In this document: one piece after another, positions 11,090 through 21,376 of the stretch
How positions within the stretch are numbered: position 1 is the first letter of the stretch
How the letters are laid out: the number at the start of each line of letters is the position of its first letter
From: Ptychodera flava
Taxonomy: Eukaryota > Hemichordata > Enteropneusta > Ptychoderidae
Direction: 5' to 3'
Assembly: GCF_041260155.1 (NCBI RefSeq)
Contig: NW_027248277.1
Coordinates: 6,445,910-6,509,909 of the forward strand
Length of the DNA: 64,000 nt
Notes under the pieces: generated by a model
What the model saw: the letters and a program-made list of their open reading frames with translations, nothing else
What the model was told of the DNA's origin: nothing
Databases searched by the model: none
Made by a program: the position numbers and the translations under genes

Positions 11090-12540
11090 AGAAGTTATAG
11101 AAGTCTGAGTTTATTGTCTCTCGTAAGTTGTCCTTTCGACCCGAATTCAAAACAAATGAGTTCAATCGAATGACCTTGAGCTTGTATAGAGTTAACAAGA
11201 CGTGAATATTTCGTGCATTTGTCATTGTGACGTCTCTCGATATTAAATTCAAATGGTACTTTCAGCTCAAAAATGATCATTCTTTTTACATTATTGAGCA
11301 AAATAACAAGATCAGAACGGTCAGATGTACATAAAACATTGCGCGTGATGGTAGCCTTTGTATGATCTGGTAAATCGACATAAATAGATAATGTATCCAT
11401 AATTGATGACAAAGCACAAGTTTGAAAAATATAATTCAGAATATTATGATGTCGCCAAGTACTAGTGTATCTATTCTGTTCAAGCATGGTTTTGCAGCCA
11501 TTCAGAACATGATGAAGTGTTTGGGTATTACCGCAAAGTTTACACTTTGAGGAAATTTTCTTACCCCATCTATGTAGATTATTGAACGTTTGAAGACAGT
11601 CAATGGCAGCTCTGACTGCGAAGCTGACGACTTTTTGGGATGTTATAGATAATGTTTCTCTATGTAATGTAAGACTTTTCTCCAGCAAGAAGCGCCAGGA
11701 ATTTTCCCTGAACAACCAGGGATTTTATTTTATCCATCCCATGACACTGATATTTTGTTGTAACGATTTATTTGATGTTTTCCTTCACATGGTCCCACTT
11801 ACTACCTGATGCTGTATTAACAGCATCTGTTGTTATGGCAACAGCTACAAACTTGCCATATGATTTCCTACTGTACGATTCGTTCAGAGCTATCGTGGCA
11901 TTTATGGCCGCCATTACCTGGTCATCTGTCCTATTGTGACAGTGTGCTACGGTATTTGTATGAAATTCACTGTACAGGTGGGAGATAAGCGGAATGGCGA
12001 TTCCCTGTTGACTGTAAATAAGTGGCACCATGAGAAGGAACGTTTAACCACTTTTTGGTATATTTAGTTGTGATACTATTTAGAAAGCTTCTTTATAATT
12101 TTGTAAGATCATGTATAGTTAATATAAATCTAATTGAAGAAAGTATATACTTGGAATATACATGTAACTTACATTCGGGTCTTACTAATGAAGAATCAAT
12201 ATTTGATAACATACTGGTAATTTTGTCTTTCACTAAGGCCAAAGCCTCTTGTTATGTACCTGATTAGGTAATCCATGAACCCAGAAATTTTGCTGGAGCG
12301 CTTAACCAGAGTTACTTGACTATCGTCAATATAGTATGGCACAGCTTTAGCCTGACCACAGCAAAGTAAAAACGTCTTACATTTAGATGGCTTCGAATGT
12401 AGATTCATTGTTTTCGTAATCCTCTGAACCTCATCCATCAATTTCTGATGCTTACGCTTGTTATTTGTTACTACAATGAAATCATCGGCATATTGAAGGG
12501 TTTTGAGTTTTTGATCATTAAGAACACATGAATTTTATAC
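11090..12540 (-). mobile_element. LINE with restriction-like endonuclease, 5'-truncated and decayed
   Basis: On the minus strand the order is: the RT catalytic box LQYADDFIVV (about 12470-12500); RT thumb-like text (KPSKCKTFLLCCGQ); a segment with IPLISHLYSEFHTN and KFVAVAITTDAVNTASGSKWD; a Cys/His knuckle CKLCGNTQTLHHVLNGC (about 11510-11560); then a PD-(D/E)XK-type endonuclease end (RSDLVILL, FELKVPFEFNIE, NDKCTKYSRLV). RT followed by CCHC and then a restriction-like nuclease marks the early-branching LINE groups (R2/R4/NeSL type). The frame shifts several times. The last 206 codons (11095-11715) are still open. Confidence 0.8.
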
Positions 12541-12851
12541 ATCTACAGGCTGAGTTTTAAACTCGATACTTTTTCTGAATGTGTTTTTCGGCAAAGTACA
12601 AGTAACTGTGGTCGACATTTATAGCAAAAGTTATCATAACGAAAAAATTATCAAAGTCACGTGATTTAGCTGACTTACATTTGTTTGGAAACAAAGGGTT
12701 GGCATAGACATACAGGCTGTGTTAAAAAAATCAAGTTCAACCATTGCGACATGAATATGAGAGTAGAACAAGAACTTTTATTCTTAAATCGAACGACACA
12801 AATATTTGAAAATGATGAAAATTACAACTTATCCAGTCACAGCTCACTTAC
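12541..12851. other. Non-coding stretch beside a split exon
   Basis: Nothing recognised. On the minus strand this is the intron 3' of the exon at 12852-13573, which begins with a GTAAGT donor. No copy of the family's terminal exon (compare 18527-18799) was found here. Confidence 0.4.
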
Positions 12852-13573
12852 ATCCATTTTGATGCTTTTTGCTCTCAGTTTGTGTCCCTCACAGAAGCAC
12901 AGTAAGTGAGGCTACCCACAATTCTCCACGATCCGTACACACGGAGATCACTCACTAAACTGAAGCAAATTTCTTCTGTACACAGAACAGCTCGGTCCAT
13001 ATTTCGAAATTCTGGGACCATAGTTTTGATAATCATAATTCTCTAATTTCTCACTGTGAATAATGAGAAGATCAACCCCTTTTCCGCGGAGGAGATAGCA
13101 ATTTTGTGATTTTTTCAACATAGTTTTTTGACAGCCATATGCAATATTTTCAAGGAAACTAAGGGAATAAGTTGCATCTGTGTTGGCAAAAGATAGGGTA
13201 TTGATTTTTTTGAATGTGTGTAACAAAGGAAATTTGCATGTCTGACAGGTGGTATGATGAGACCATCTTAGTTGCTGATAACTTTACCTTGACAAGTGTA
13301 CAATTTTTAGCACCTTCAAACGTGGAATTCTTATTCAATTTACTCCTGAATTTTAAACATAATCAATATTTTTGGACCGTAGTTTTAACCAATAATTCTA
13401 AAATTAAATTTTAAGTTTCAAATTGTTCAGAAACTGATAAAATTGAAGAAGCCTTTAGCAAATAATGTCTGAGCACACAAATCAAGAGGAATTGTGAGTA
13501 GTCTCACTTACTGTGAGAAGTCCAGCGTTCCATTGAAACACATGGCCATTTCCTTACCTTGAACCTTTGATCC
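12852..13573 (-). pseudogene. Paralogous copy of the 99-bp secreted-protein exon, split by a transposon
   Basis: On the minus strand an acceptor (TTTCAG, ending at 13574) opens an exon reading GSKVQGKEMAMCFNGTLDF. It is interrupted at 13516 by the element at 12898-13515 and resumes with CEGHKLRAKSIKMD, ending at a GTAAGT donor (exon end 12852). Leaving out the element and one 5-bp target copy gives exactly 99 bp (58 + 41) with an open frame, the same length as the paralogous exon at 19013-19111 (MCFNGTVELYEGHFGF). Flanking intron text (near 13640 and 19200) is also shared. No partner exons for this copy were found in the window. Confidence 0.75.
12898..13515. mobile_element. Non-autonomous DNA transposon, Transib/RAG-like, copy A
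   Basis: The 618-bp element starts CACAGTAAGTGAGGCTACCC and ends in the inverted form of CACAGTAAGTGAGACTACTC. The terminal inverted repeats extend about 25 bp. It is flanked by the 5-bp direct duplication AGAAG (12893-12897 and 13516-13520). A copy about 95% identical by eye lies inverted at 57870-58483 with a different 5-bp duplication. A terminal CAC with 5-bp target duplications is typical of Transib and RAG-derived transposons. No transposase is encoded. The small open frame inside (13214-13414) is conserved only because the copies are similar. Confidence 0.8.
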
Positions 13574-14261
13574 CTGAAACGTTGAAGACCAAGACAATTG
13601 CTAAATATCGACAAAATATAATATGGAGTGTTTCATATGGTATTACAGACGAAACATAAAACTTCTGCAAGACCCTCCAGGATGTTTGTCAACTGTACCT
13701 TTCAAGCACCTGTTTACATCAAGTTTTCTCGTTTGCCGAAATAAAATAGCTCTTCTCAAGAAGCCATGGAAAATTAAATTTTTAGACACAATTATTAATG
13801 AAATATAAACATTTGAATAACATTGTTGAACTCTGTTGATATCGTTTGCAATGAATGCTGTACTACTAGCGACATAATAATGATCGTATTGATCAGCTGA
13901 TACCATGCAGCTCGCTGATCATGCTGATGTCGATGCATGAACATTCCGTTTTCTTTATGTCTGGCACTTCACCGTGTCGACTTTTTGAATGGCATGATAT
14001 TGATGTTTCAAGTTCGATAAAGACGGTAGGGATGCAGGTCCTTTTCATTTCCTTCGAAAATACGTCGTTTTTTTATTCCAAATTGAACCGTAAAAGTGCT
14101 GCTCATTGTTTGTGTGTTGAACGTGCGTGTTCAGTGCAGTGCAGTGTTGAGTGCGTGTAAAGTATACAGTATGCAGAGTCAGGGCCGATTCCGCTCGGAC
14201 AGAAATGTCCGATAGAGTACAAGGGGGTCAGGGTGCAAAGGGTTAAATAGAAATGTAAAGG
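13574..14261. other. Intron-like non-coding stretch
   Basis: The part nearest the split exon is paralogous to 19112-19300 (shared ATATGGTATTA...ACGAAACATAAAAC), so it is old intron of the secreted-protein gene family. The rest shows nothing recognisable. Confidence 0.45.
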
Positions 14262-14560
14262 GTAGGATATTGAATGTGGCTATTTCTAAAGTACGTGAAA
14301 GGTTTCATAGACCTTTACATGAAAACGTTTCTAAAACGAATCGGTAGTTAATATTTGACATTCGAAAATAACGCTTAAAATGGTTATATGGAGCATATGG
14401 ACACGTTTCTATCGGCGACGGTTCTAGCAAATTGACCCGATAAATATTTTGAAAATTTATGATATTCCTACAATACTGGAAAATATAGACATTTATTCAA
14501 AGCTGTATTTGGGGCAAACAGAAGGAAGTATAGCATACTGCGGAATAATCCAGGAATTTT
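14262..14560. repeat. Dispersed repeat family A, copy 2
   Basis: Same ordered blocks as 9036-9300, starting from TATTTCTAAAGTAC. It is followed directly by a tRNA-like SINE head. Confidence 0.8.
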
Positions 14561-14577
14561 ACTGTACGGTGTCTTTA

Positions 14578-14656
14578 ATCGGGTTCGAACTCACAAAGTT
14601 CGGCACGCAGTTACCTAGAGGAGGCAACAGACCGAACCGCTAGACCAAATTCCCAA
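14578..14656 (-). mobile_element. tRNA-derived SINE head
   Basis: On the minus strand TGGTCTAGCGGTTCGG (box A type) lies about 50 bases before GAGTTCGAACCCGA (box B type), the internal pol III promoter layout of a Leu/Ser-like tRNA. There is no cloverleaf with a usable anticodon, so it is a SINE and not a tRNA gene. Related heads are at 17321-17401 (minus) and 17645-17703 (plus, truncated). Confidence 0.6.
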
Positions 14657-14764
14657 TCTCAAAAAGAGTGGATCAATAACCGGGCTCTCAGTTGGTACAA
14701 TATTTCTGACCGCGAACCCTCCATACGCTGTAGAGTACGTGAAGCACTCACGCTTGTACACTTA

Positions 14765-17208
14765 GGGAGCATTCGTTATTTACGGGGAGGGGGTGCCGGT
14801 GGAATTTGAGCGACAAATGAAACGTAAAAAGCGACCCCCCCTCAAAATCAAATTTCTAAAATTTGACCCCCCTCAATTCTTCAATTGTAAAATGTGACCC
14901 CCCCCCCATGAAAAAAAAATTCATCGGATTTGAAACATAACCCTTCGCACCCTGTGGCCCCGGGCTGAAAAAATTTCCTAACACACTAGAGAATCAACAT
15001 TTTTGGTGAAATTCCAAAATCAATTTTTGCACACACATGAACTTGTAATCGCTCTAGTCTAATCAAGTACACTAATATCAATAATCAAGAGTACATAAAT
15101 ACACAGATTTACCTAGTTTTATATTGGAAAAAATTATTCATAGTTTCCTCATAGACAAGATAGTGAATCAACATTTCGGTGACATTCCAAAATCAAATTT
15201 CTTACACAAACATCCACTTGTAACCACCCTAGTCTAATCAAGTACATTAATATCAATAATCAAGCGTACATAAATACACAGATTTAACTAGTTTTGTAAT
15301 GGAAAAAAATTATTCATAGTTTCCTCTGACAAGATAGTGAATTAACAATTCGGTGGAATTCCAAAATCAAATTTCTTGCTCACACATGCACTGGTAACTA
15401 CCCTAGTTTGAACAAGTACATTAACATCAATAATCAAGAGTCTATAAATACACATATTTAGCTAGTTTTGTATTTAAAAGAAATTATTTATAGCTTCTCA
15501 TAGATTATGTATGGAGGACCTGTGTATTTTCTATTTTGCCTGGGAGTTCTTGTGTGTTATCACTGTATACCTAGGGAGTCCAAAACGGGAACTTTCCAGA
15601 GAGTGTTTTACGTTGCATGCTGCACTGGCACTGGAAGGTTTGAGTGTCAGCGTGTGCTTTTTAAGTCAGATATTTCTCTATGTAAAGAAATCGGTGAGTA
15701 GCAGAGATCGAACTTTATGCCGATCGGACTGTTTATTTAAACCCTACGCCATCCTCTTCTTTAGTCGATGGAACGAATATTGCTCACAGAAGTAAAAGCC
15801 GTACCGTATACTTGCAATATACGCACTACACGCTGAGATGATAATATCACCACAAGTTGAAAGCTGATCTTTCTGCAGCAAAGTGTGTGTTAACTGTGAG
15901 CTTCATTCCGTTTATGAGTTCAGTCAGATGTCTGAGATTGTCATGAGAACATTATTTATGATTGTTCCACTGAACTTTTGTCGATGCGCGGAGTTAGCAG
16001 AGGAAGACTTCAGATTAGTTCGGCATGTCCCGACCAGAAGTAAACAAAGATCTAAGATGGCTGCTCCCGTGGTAGCTGAACTGGACGCTGCTTAGCAGTG
16101 AATTGCGTGTGTTGTCGCCGACTTTCATGTGCAGACATTACACGGGACTTACAATTGTGCTCATCATCGAACATTAGTTAAAGTCACGTGTGACTATTTG
16201 TGTTTCCCAGCCGCGTGGTCAAGTCTGAGGTACCTCTGCGGTAACGTTAAGTTTTCCATAGAAATTGTTAAGCATTTAGAAAGGGTTTGAACAGAGTTTT
16301 TGTTCTGAAAGTGTGTTCGACTCCTGCCGTCGGGAGGTCGATCAGTACGGTTATTGTCACCATGGAGTAATATTTATTGTTTTGAAGTACGGTTTTACTA
16401 TTTTATATGTAGACCTCCATATTTGACACAATATACAGATGTTTGTTACATTATATGACTGTGTGTTGGTTCCTCATTTCATGCCCCATGCTGTGTAGCC
16501 CTGCATACAGGTGTGTGCACGTGCGTTCCCAGCATTATATGGCCTCTACCACAGCCCTGAAATGGTCTTTGAAGAGACTTGAGGTCTCTGCGGCCTGGAT
16601 CTGGACCGCAATGAAGACTAAACGGTCTTTTTGGCCGAAATTCTGCTCGTCTATCGGGGCAAAATCCTTTCCCTGCCTACCTTTACCTCCTAACCAATCC
16701 CAGAAAAGATGCGATTGACTTCTCCTAACGTCCAAAAAACCGCTCATTTTCTGAAACATAACATACTCGACAAGTTGTTTACCCATTGCGATCCCCATTT
16801 CGAATCTCGCTGCAGAGACCCCAGTTATCTCCACAGACCGTTGCAGGGCTGTGGTGGAGGCCGTATAACGCCAGGAACACAAAGACCTGCACTCAGGGCT
16901 ACATGCTCTGTTGCTGCTCTAGAAAGGTTAACGCCAGTCTCGGACTTGTTGGCCCTGCTAGAGAAATAAATTTGGCTGAGCTTCTGTCGGTTATTATTCT
17001 GCCGTCTCGAAACATCGGTTACACAAGCAACATTTCGGTGAAATTCAAAGTCAATTTCGTTTTCTATAACTCAATACAAACCTTTGTAAAATTTGACCCC
17101 CCCTTCAATCATTGATTGTAAAATTTGACCCCCCCCTAAAAGCGGTTTTGTAAAAGTCAACCCCCCCTGATTTCCACCGACCCCTCCCAGTAAAAAACGA
17201 ATGCTCCC
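14765..17208. mobile_element. 2.44-kb non-autonomous DNA transposon, TTA target site (PIF/Harbinger-like)
   Basis: Left end GGGAGCATTCGTTATTTACG, right end (inverted) GGGAGCATTCGTTTTTTACT. The inverted repeats extend about 45 bp into G-rich text. TTA is duplicated at 14762-14764 and 17209-17211, the 3-bp target typical of PIF/Harbinger. Inside are C-rich arrays (TTTGACCCCCC) near both ends and three tandem ~175-bp units (about 14975-15485). There is also a 60-bp internal inverted repeat (16541-16600 against 16803-16862) and a short frame MAAPVVAELDAA (16057-16095) in a YY1-like AAGATGGC context. No transposase is recognised. The 91-115-codon frames at 16443-16969 are unassigned. Confidence 0.75.
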
Positions 17209-17320
17209 TTATTATCACCCGTCGCACGCACAAACTTTATCCAAACAATGAGTACATCGCTTAAACGAGAACAATTCAGTCCACTAGCAGAGCTATCAAC
17301 CCAGACTAAAACAATACGGC

Positions 17321-17703
17321 GTTTTCAATCGGGTTCAAACTCACAACGTACGGCACCCAGCCACCTTGCAGAGAAACCACCGACAAAACCACTCGGACAT
17401 ATACAGAACACTGAATGTCGCGTACACATTTAGTTGTCCAACGGTTTGAATGTAGTGCAGATCACAGAAGTTTCTGTGCACCACTCTTATGGCCCATCAA
17501 AATCTCAATACAGCTATTAATTCTGTCATTTATTTCCAGAAAATGTCCATCACTGTGCGATTATATAACAAAAGATAAATGGCATACAATAGAGACATGC
17601 GCTAGAGCTGTTTGAGTTTCAGTCTCAACATATTGTGTACTGTATTTGTCCGAGCGGTTTTGTCTGTGGTTTCTCTGCAAGGTGACCGGGTGCCGTACGT
17701 TGT
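17321..17703. repeat. Inverted pair of SINE heads flanking a family B repeat
   Basis: The minus-strand head at 17321-17401 (TGTCCGAGTGGTTTTGTC, then GAGTTTGAACCCGA) is matched by a plus-strand head at 17645-17703 (TGTCCGAGCGGTTTTGTC), both with GGTTTCTCTGCAAGGT. Between them (about 17455-17630) is a family B segment. Confidence 0.65.
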
Positions 17704-17744
17704 ATAAAAAACGTTAAGCACTCTATGATGTGCACATTCCTAAT

Positions 17745-18145
17745 CACCATAGGTGTACATTTGACATCGAAACGGAAGAGTAATAAAAAACATACAGACG
17801 TTGACATCAGAGGCGCTACATGTTTGTTTTAAAGGAAGAAAATACAAGAGAAAACTGTTAAAGTAACTGACCCCCCTCCCTTCCCAGGGGCATGAATGGG
17901 GTCATCATAGGCATGTTGCAGTCTGATGTTTTGAGGTGTGATGCCACGATACGAGCACAATTCTATATAAATATGTTTTACTGCTGCTTTGCTGTCAAAG
18001 TAAAAACAAAATATTCGGATAAGCTGTGCAATAGCGTTCTCATGCCATGCCGGCCATTAGTTCACGAAAACCAAGAGAGCATAAATCTGGTCTGTCTTTA
18101 CATTTGTGCCAATTTTGGCAAGCTTATTGTAAATTATCAATTATG
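17745..18145. repeat. Dispersed repeat family C, copy 1
   Basis: Shared with 34345-34735 in the same orientation: CTACATGTTTGTTTTAAAG / CTTTATGTTTGTTTTAAAG, ACAAAATATTCGG, TAAGCTGTGCA, and GAGCATAAATCTGGTCT. Confidence 0.75.
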
Positions 18146-18153
18146 ATATTCAA

Positions 18154-18156
<3 letters not shown>

Positions 18157-18195
<39 letters not shown>
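18157..18195. repeat. (GA)n microsatellite
   Basis: About 19 GA units. The interval 18200-18526 is the 3' flank of the secreted-protein gene and shows nothing else. Confidence 0.95.
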
Positions 18196-18196
<1 letters not shown>

Positions 18197-18526
18197 CTTG
18201 CAGTACATACAACAACTTATTTGTTATATATTGTCTTCCAAATTTACAATCGGTTACGGTAAGTGCGTACCATTTCACACGTTCTCTTTAAGGTATTTTA
18301 TTATTTCTTAGCTTTAGCAATTACAATATAAGGAAGGTTATACTCTTCTTGAAGATGATAATGCACAGGTCCGATTGTTTAACAGAACATTTTAGATAAT
18401 GTCATAGCAAATAAAATGCATAATATGAAGCTACGTGTCTTTACAGTTGAAAAGAGAGTTTATAAATCAATAATCTGTTTTGACTCGCGATGTCCATCGG
18501 CGTCGTTCCGGTGTCCAAATCTACCA

Positions 18527-18799
18527 TTATTTTCCGGCATGAACTTCAGGATGGTGGTACAAGCAATAGTATAGGAAGTAGTCATCCACATTGGTATGGG
18601 TACAGTACATCACATTAATGGACAAAGTAACCTCACCAGATGGGTTCCACCAAATGTCTCCAGCTAATCGCTCTGGGCATTCCTTAAAAACCGTAAAAGG
18701 AAAACACGCTGTCATGTATTCAACCCTATCTTGTCTCTTTATTTTAATTGTCTGGCCATAAGGATTCTTATTCTCAATGAGATCTATCTTCAAGAGATA
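18527..18799 (-). CDS. Secreted-protein gene, terminal exon
   Basis: 273 bp, exactly 91 codons including the stop, entered at a TATAG acceptor. It reads YLLKIDLIENKNPYGQTIK at the start, with Cys residues in MTACFPF, KECPERL, VMYCTHT and YYCLYHH. Even Cys spacing suggests a disulfide-bonded extracellular domain. Confidence 0.65.
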   Translation of the reverse strand, partial: YLLKIDLIENKNPYGQTIKIKRQDRVEYMTACFPFTVFKECPERLAGDIWWNPSGEVTLSINVMYCTHTNVDDYFLYYCLYHHPEVHAGK

Positions 18800-21331
18800 C
18801 TATACGTAAATTTTAATTAAGTTATTATTACTTTTTATTAATTTCAACTATGTTTTCTAGTTTGACTTCGCAAATTACTCTAGTTCAACCACAGTCCCTC
18901 AAAACTCGGAAGACGATGGTTGTACTGTTTTTAGAAAACCAAACGATTTACATATTGTGCAAAAGCTGCGGAGTTGGTTTTCGAGTTAGTTTTCGAGTCA
19001 CAGCTTACTTACGTCCATTCTTTTGCTACCTGCAAACCCAAAGTGTCCCTCATAGAGTTCCACAGTTCCATTAAAACACATGACCACTTCCTCGCCTCGA
19101 ATCCTTGATCCCTAAAACGTGAAAATTGGACACAATTGATAAATATTGATTAGAGGTACCACGTGCAGAAACACAGTCAATTGCCTTATATGGTATTAAC
19201 AACGAAACATAAAACATGTTCAAGACGCAGTAAGGATATTTTTACATGTTTCCCTGAACTTCTTTTGTCCGACGCCATCGTACACGAGGGTCTTTTCGCG
19301 GAGCCGTACTAATGCTGGCCGAAGGCGATATATTTAACAAATTGACATCTTCCTACTTTACGTTAAATGCAATAATACAAATTCATTTCATCAGCTAGCA
19401 GAGGTATTTTATCGGGTAGAATATCAGTGGGCCGGATTACTTTCGTTCTTGTGTGCGCGTTGCTGTGAACAGTCGTGTGAAACAATGGTGATATGCACAT
19501 TATTTTCATTCATAAATCTGAGTTGTGTGTTGATGTCACGTGGACTGACATTTGATACAGGATGACGGACAAGGATGTCAATCACTACACTGGGGTTGGA
19601 CGGTCGAGTTGAAGGGCGCATCGCTCCGGTCGGGTCCGCAAGCCACTCTACTACGGTCGTTTATTCGGCACCTTACCACTAATGAATGTTGATTAATAAG
19701 AACTTTACACTAAAAATATAATTAAGATAATTAAAGAGGACAAAGTAACGGTAGTTATCTTTTTAGGAAATTTTCAGGACCTTAAAGTTTATGGCTTGGG
19801 TCAGAAGGTTAATCGACCGGCTTTCCCACTGAATTTGACTGTCGTCACTGCAGTCGTTTTTATCTGCCACACGACGACGTTTACGTTACGGAGACTGAGG
19901 TGAATTGCTCCTCGATATTTACTGCAAGGTGTGCCATGCAATTATTATAAGTTGCAGCGTAAAAAGTCCGGCCGACTGCTGCTGTTGCCGCAGGATATTT
20001 AAAAACGGTCGCGAAGGAGAGAACGTTCCTACTAATATTTGATTTTTAAAGGAAACAGTCGTCGGAACTGCGCCTGTGCGAGTTTCTTGTTTACAAACAA
20101 TGCATTTTGTGCACGATATCTAGATGCATCTCATCATCATAGCTACAACATTTAAATTATATTATGTATATTATGACAGACATGTTTAAACTATCGTCAA
20201 TCACCATCGTATCTATCTATATATATTTAGATGTGTTAGATAATTCAAGTAAATGTATTTTGCTTGAAGTGGCATGTAAAAGTGCATGTGTGTACAACAA
20301 ATTTGATTTTTGGACTTTATCGATAATGTTGATTCACTATACATGGTAGTCTATGAGAAAACTGTGAAAGCGTATTTTCCAATAGAAAACTAGCAATACC
20401 TGTTCACCACTTATATGTCTTATAACTGGTTTAAATGTACTTGATTAGCATGGGGTGTTTACAAGTTCACATATGTACAAGAAATTTGATTTTAGAATTT
20501 CGCCGGACATGTTGGTGTTATATGCATAAGAGTCTCTGACAAAACTGGGAATATTTTTTCCCAGAATAAAACTTGCATTATTATTATTAAAGTTACTAGG
20601 TTAAAATATATATCGACTCTCTATATATCGCGTTAAAGCTAGAATAGACAAAGGCATCCGATTTTCGAATTGTGGGTAACACGCTATTGTCACTATTTTG
20701 CAATCGGTCTAAGAATTTAAACAAAAACTTGCGTCGCAGAACTTGGAAAGATGGAATTGAATTTTCAACAAACATTGCACTTGCACTACAATTACGAGGC
20801 AAACGCATGAGAATACGAAACGCATTGATGTTAGACACTCTTAGCTTGTTTATACACTGACGACTGATATCCCACCATAATTGTGAACAATACATGTTGG
20901 TACAGTATGTACAGAAAAGAGTCACCTTAACAGCATTATTACAACTATGGAATTTACGTAGGAGTGAATTCGCATAACCATAAAATCTACGTGTTTGTCT
21001 CTTAATGTCATAGTCATCACACAAATTATCAGTTAATACATATCTCAAGTAAGTATGTTTTGAAACGGCATCCAGTTCTTAGCGCTCAAATTGACGGTTG
21101 GAACAAGGTCAACAAAAAGCCGAAATGAACGACAAATAAAGTACATGAATTCTGACTTTTTCGGGTTATATACAATGTCATGTTCCGTTCCATAATTTTC
21201 ACAAATTGAAACCAGTGTACGCAAACCTGCAATCGATGGACTCATTAAAGCTGTGTCGTCTGCATACATGAGGTGGTTTATCATCAAACCGCCTACATTG
21301 CAACCTTTGTTACAACTACGTAAGCGAATGA

Positions 21332-21376
<45 letters not shown>

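Noticed and set aside
13214-13414. Open frame shared by both Transib-like copies
   Set aside because: The copies are about 95% identical throughout, so a shared short frame is not evidence of coding; it does not extend to a transposase.
16535-16882. 115-codon minus-strand frame inside the TTA-target transposon
   Set aside because: It spans the internal inverted repeat and resembles no transposase or host protein; kept only as part of the element.
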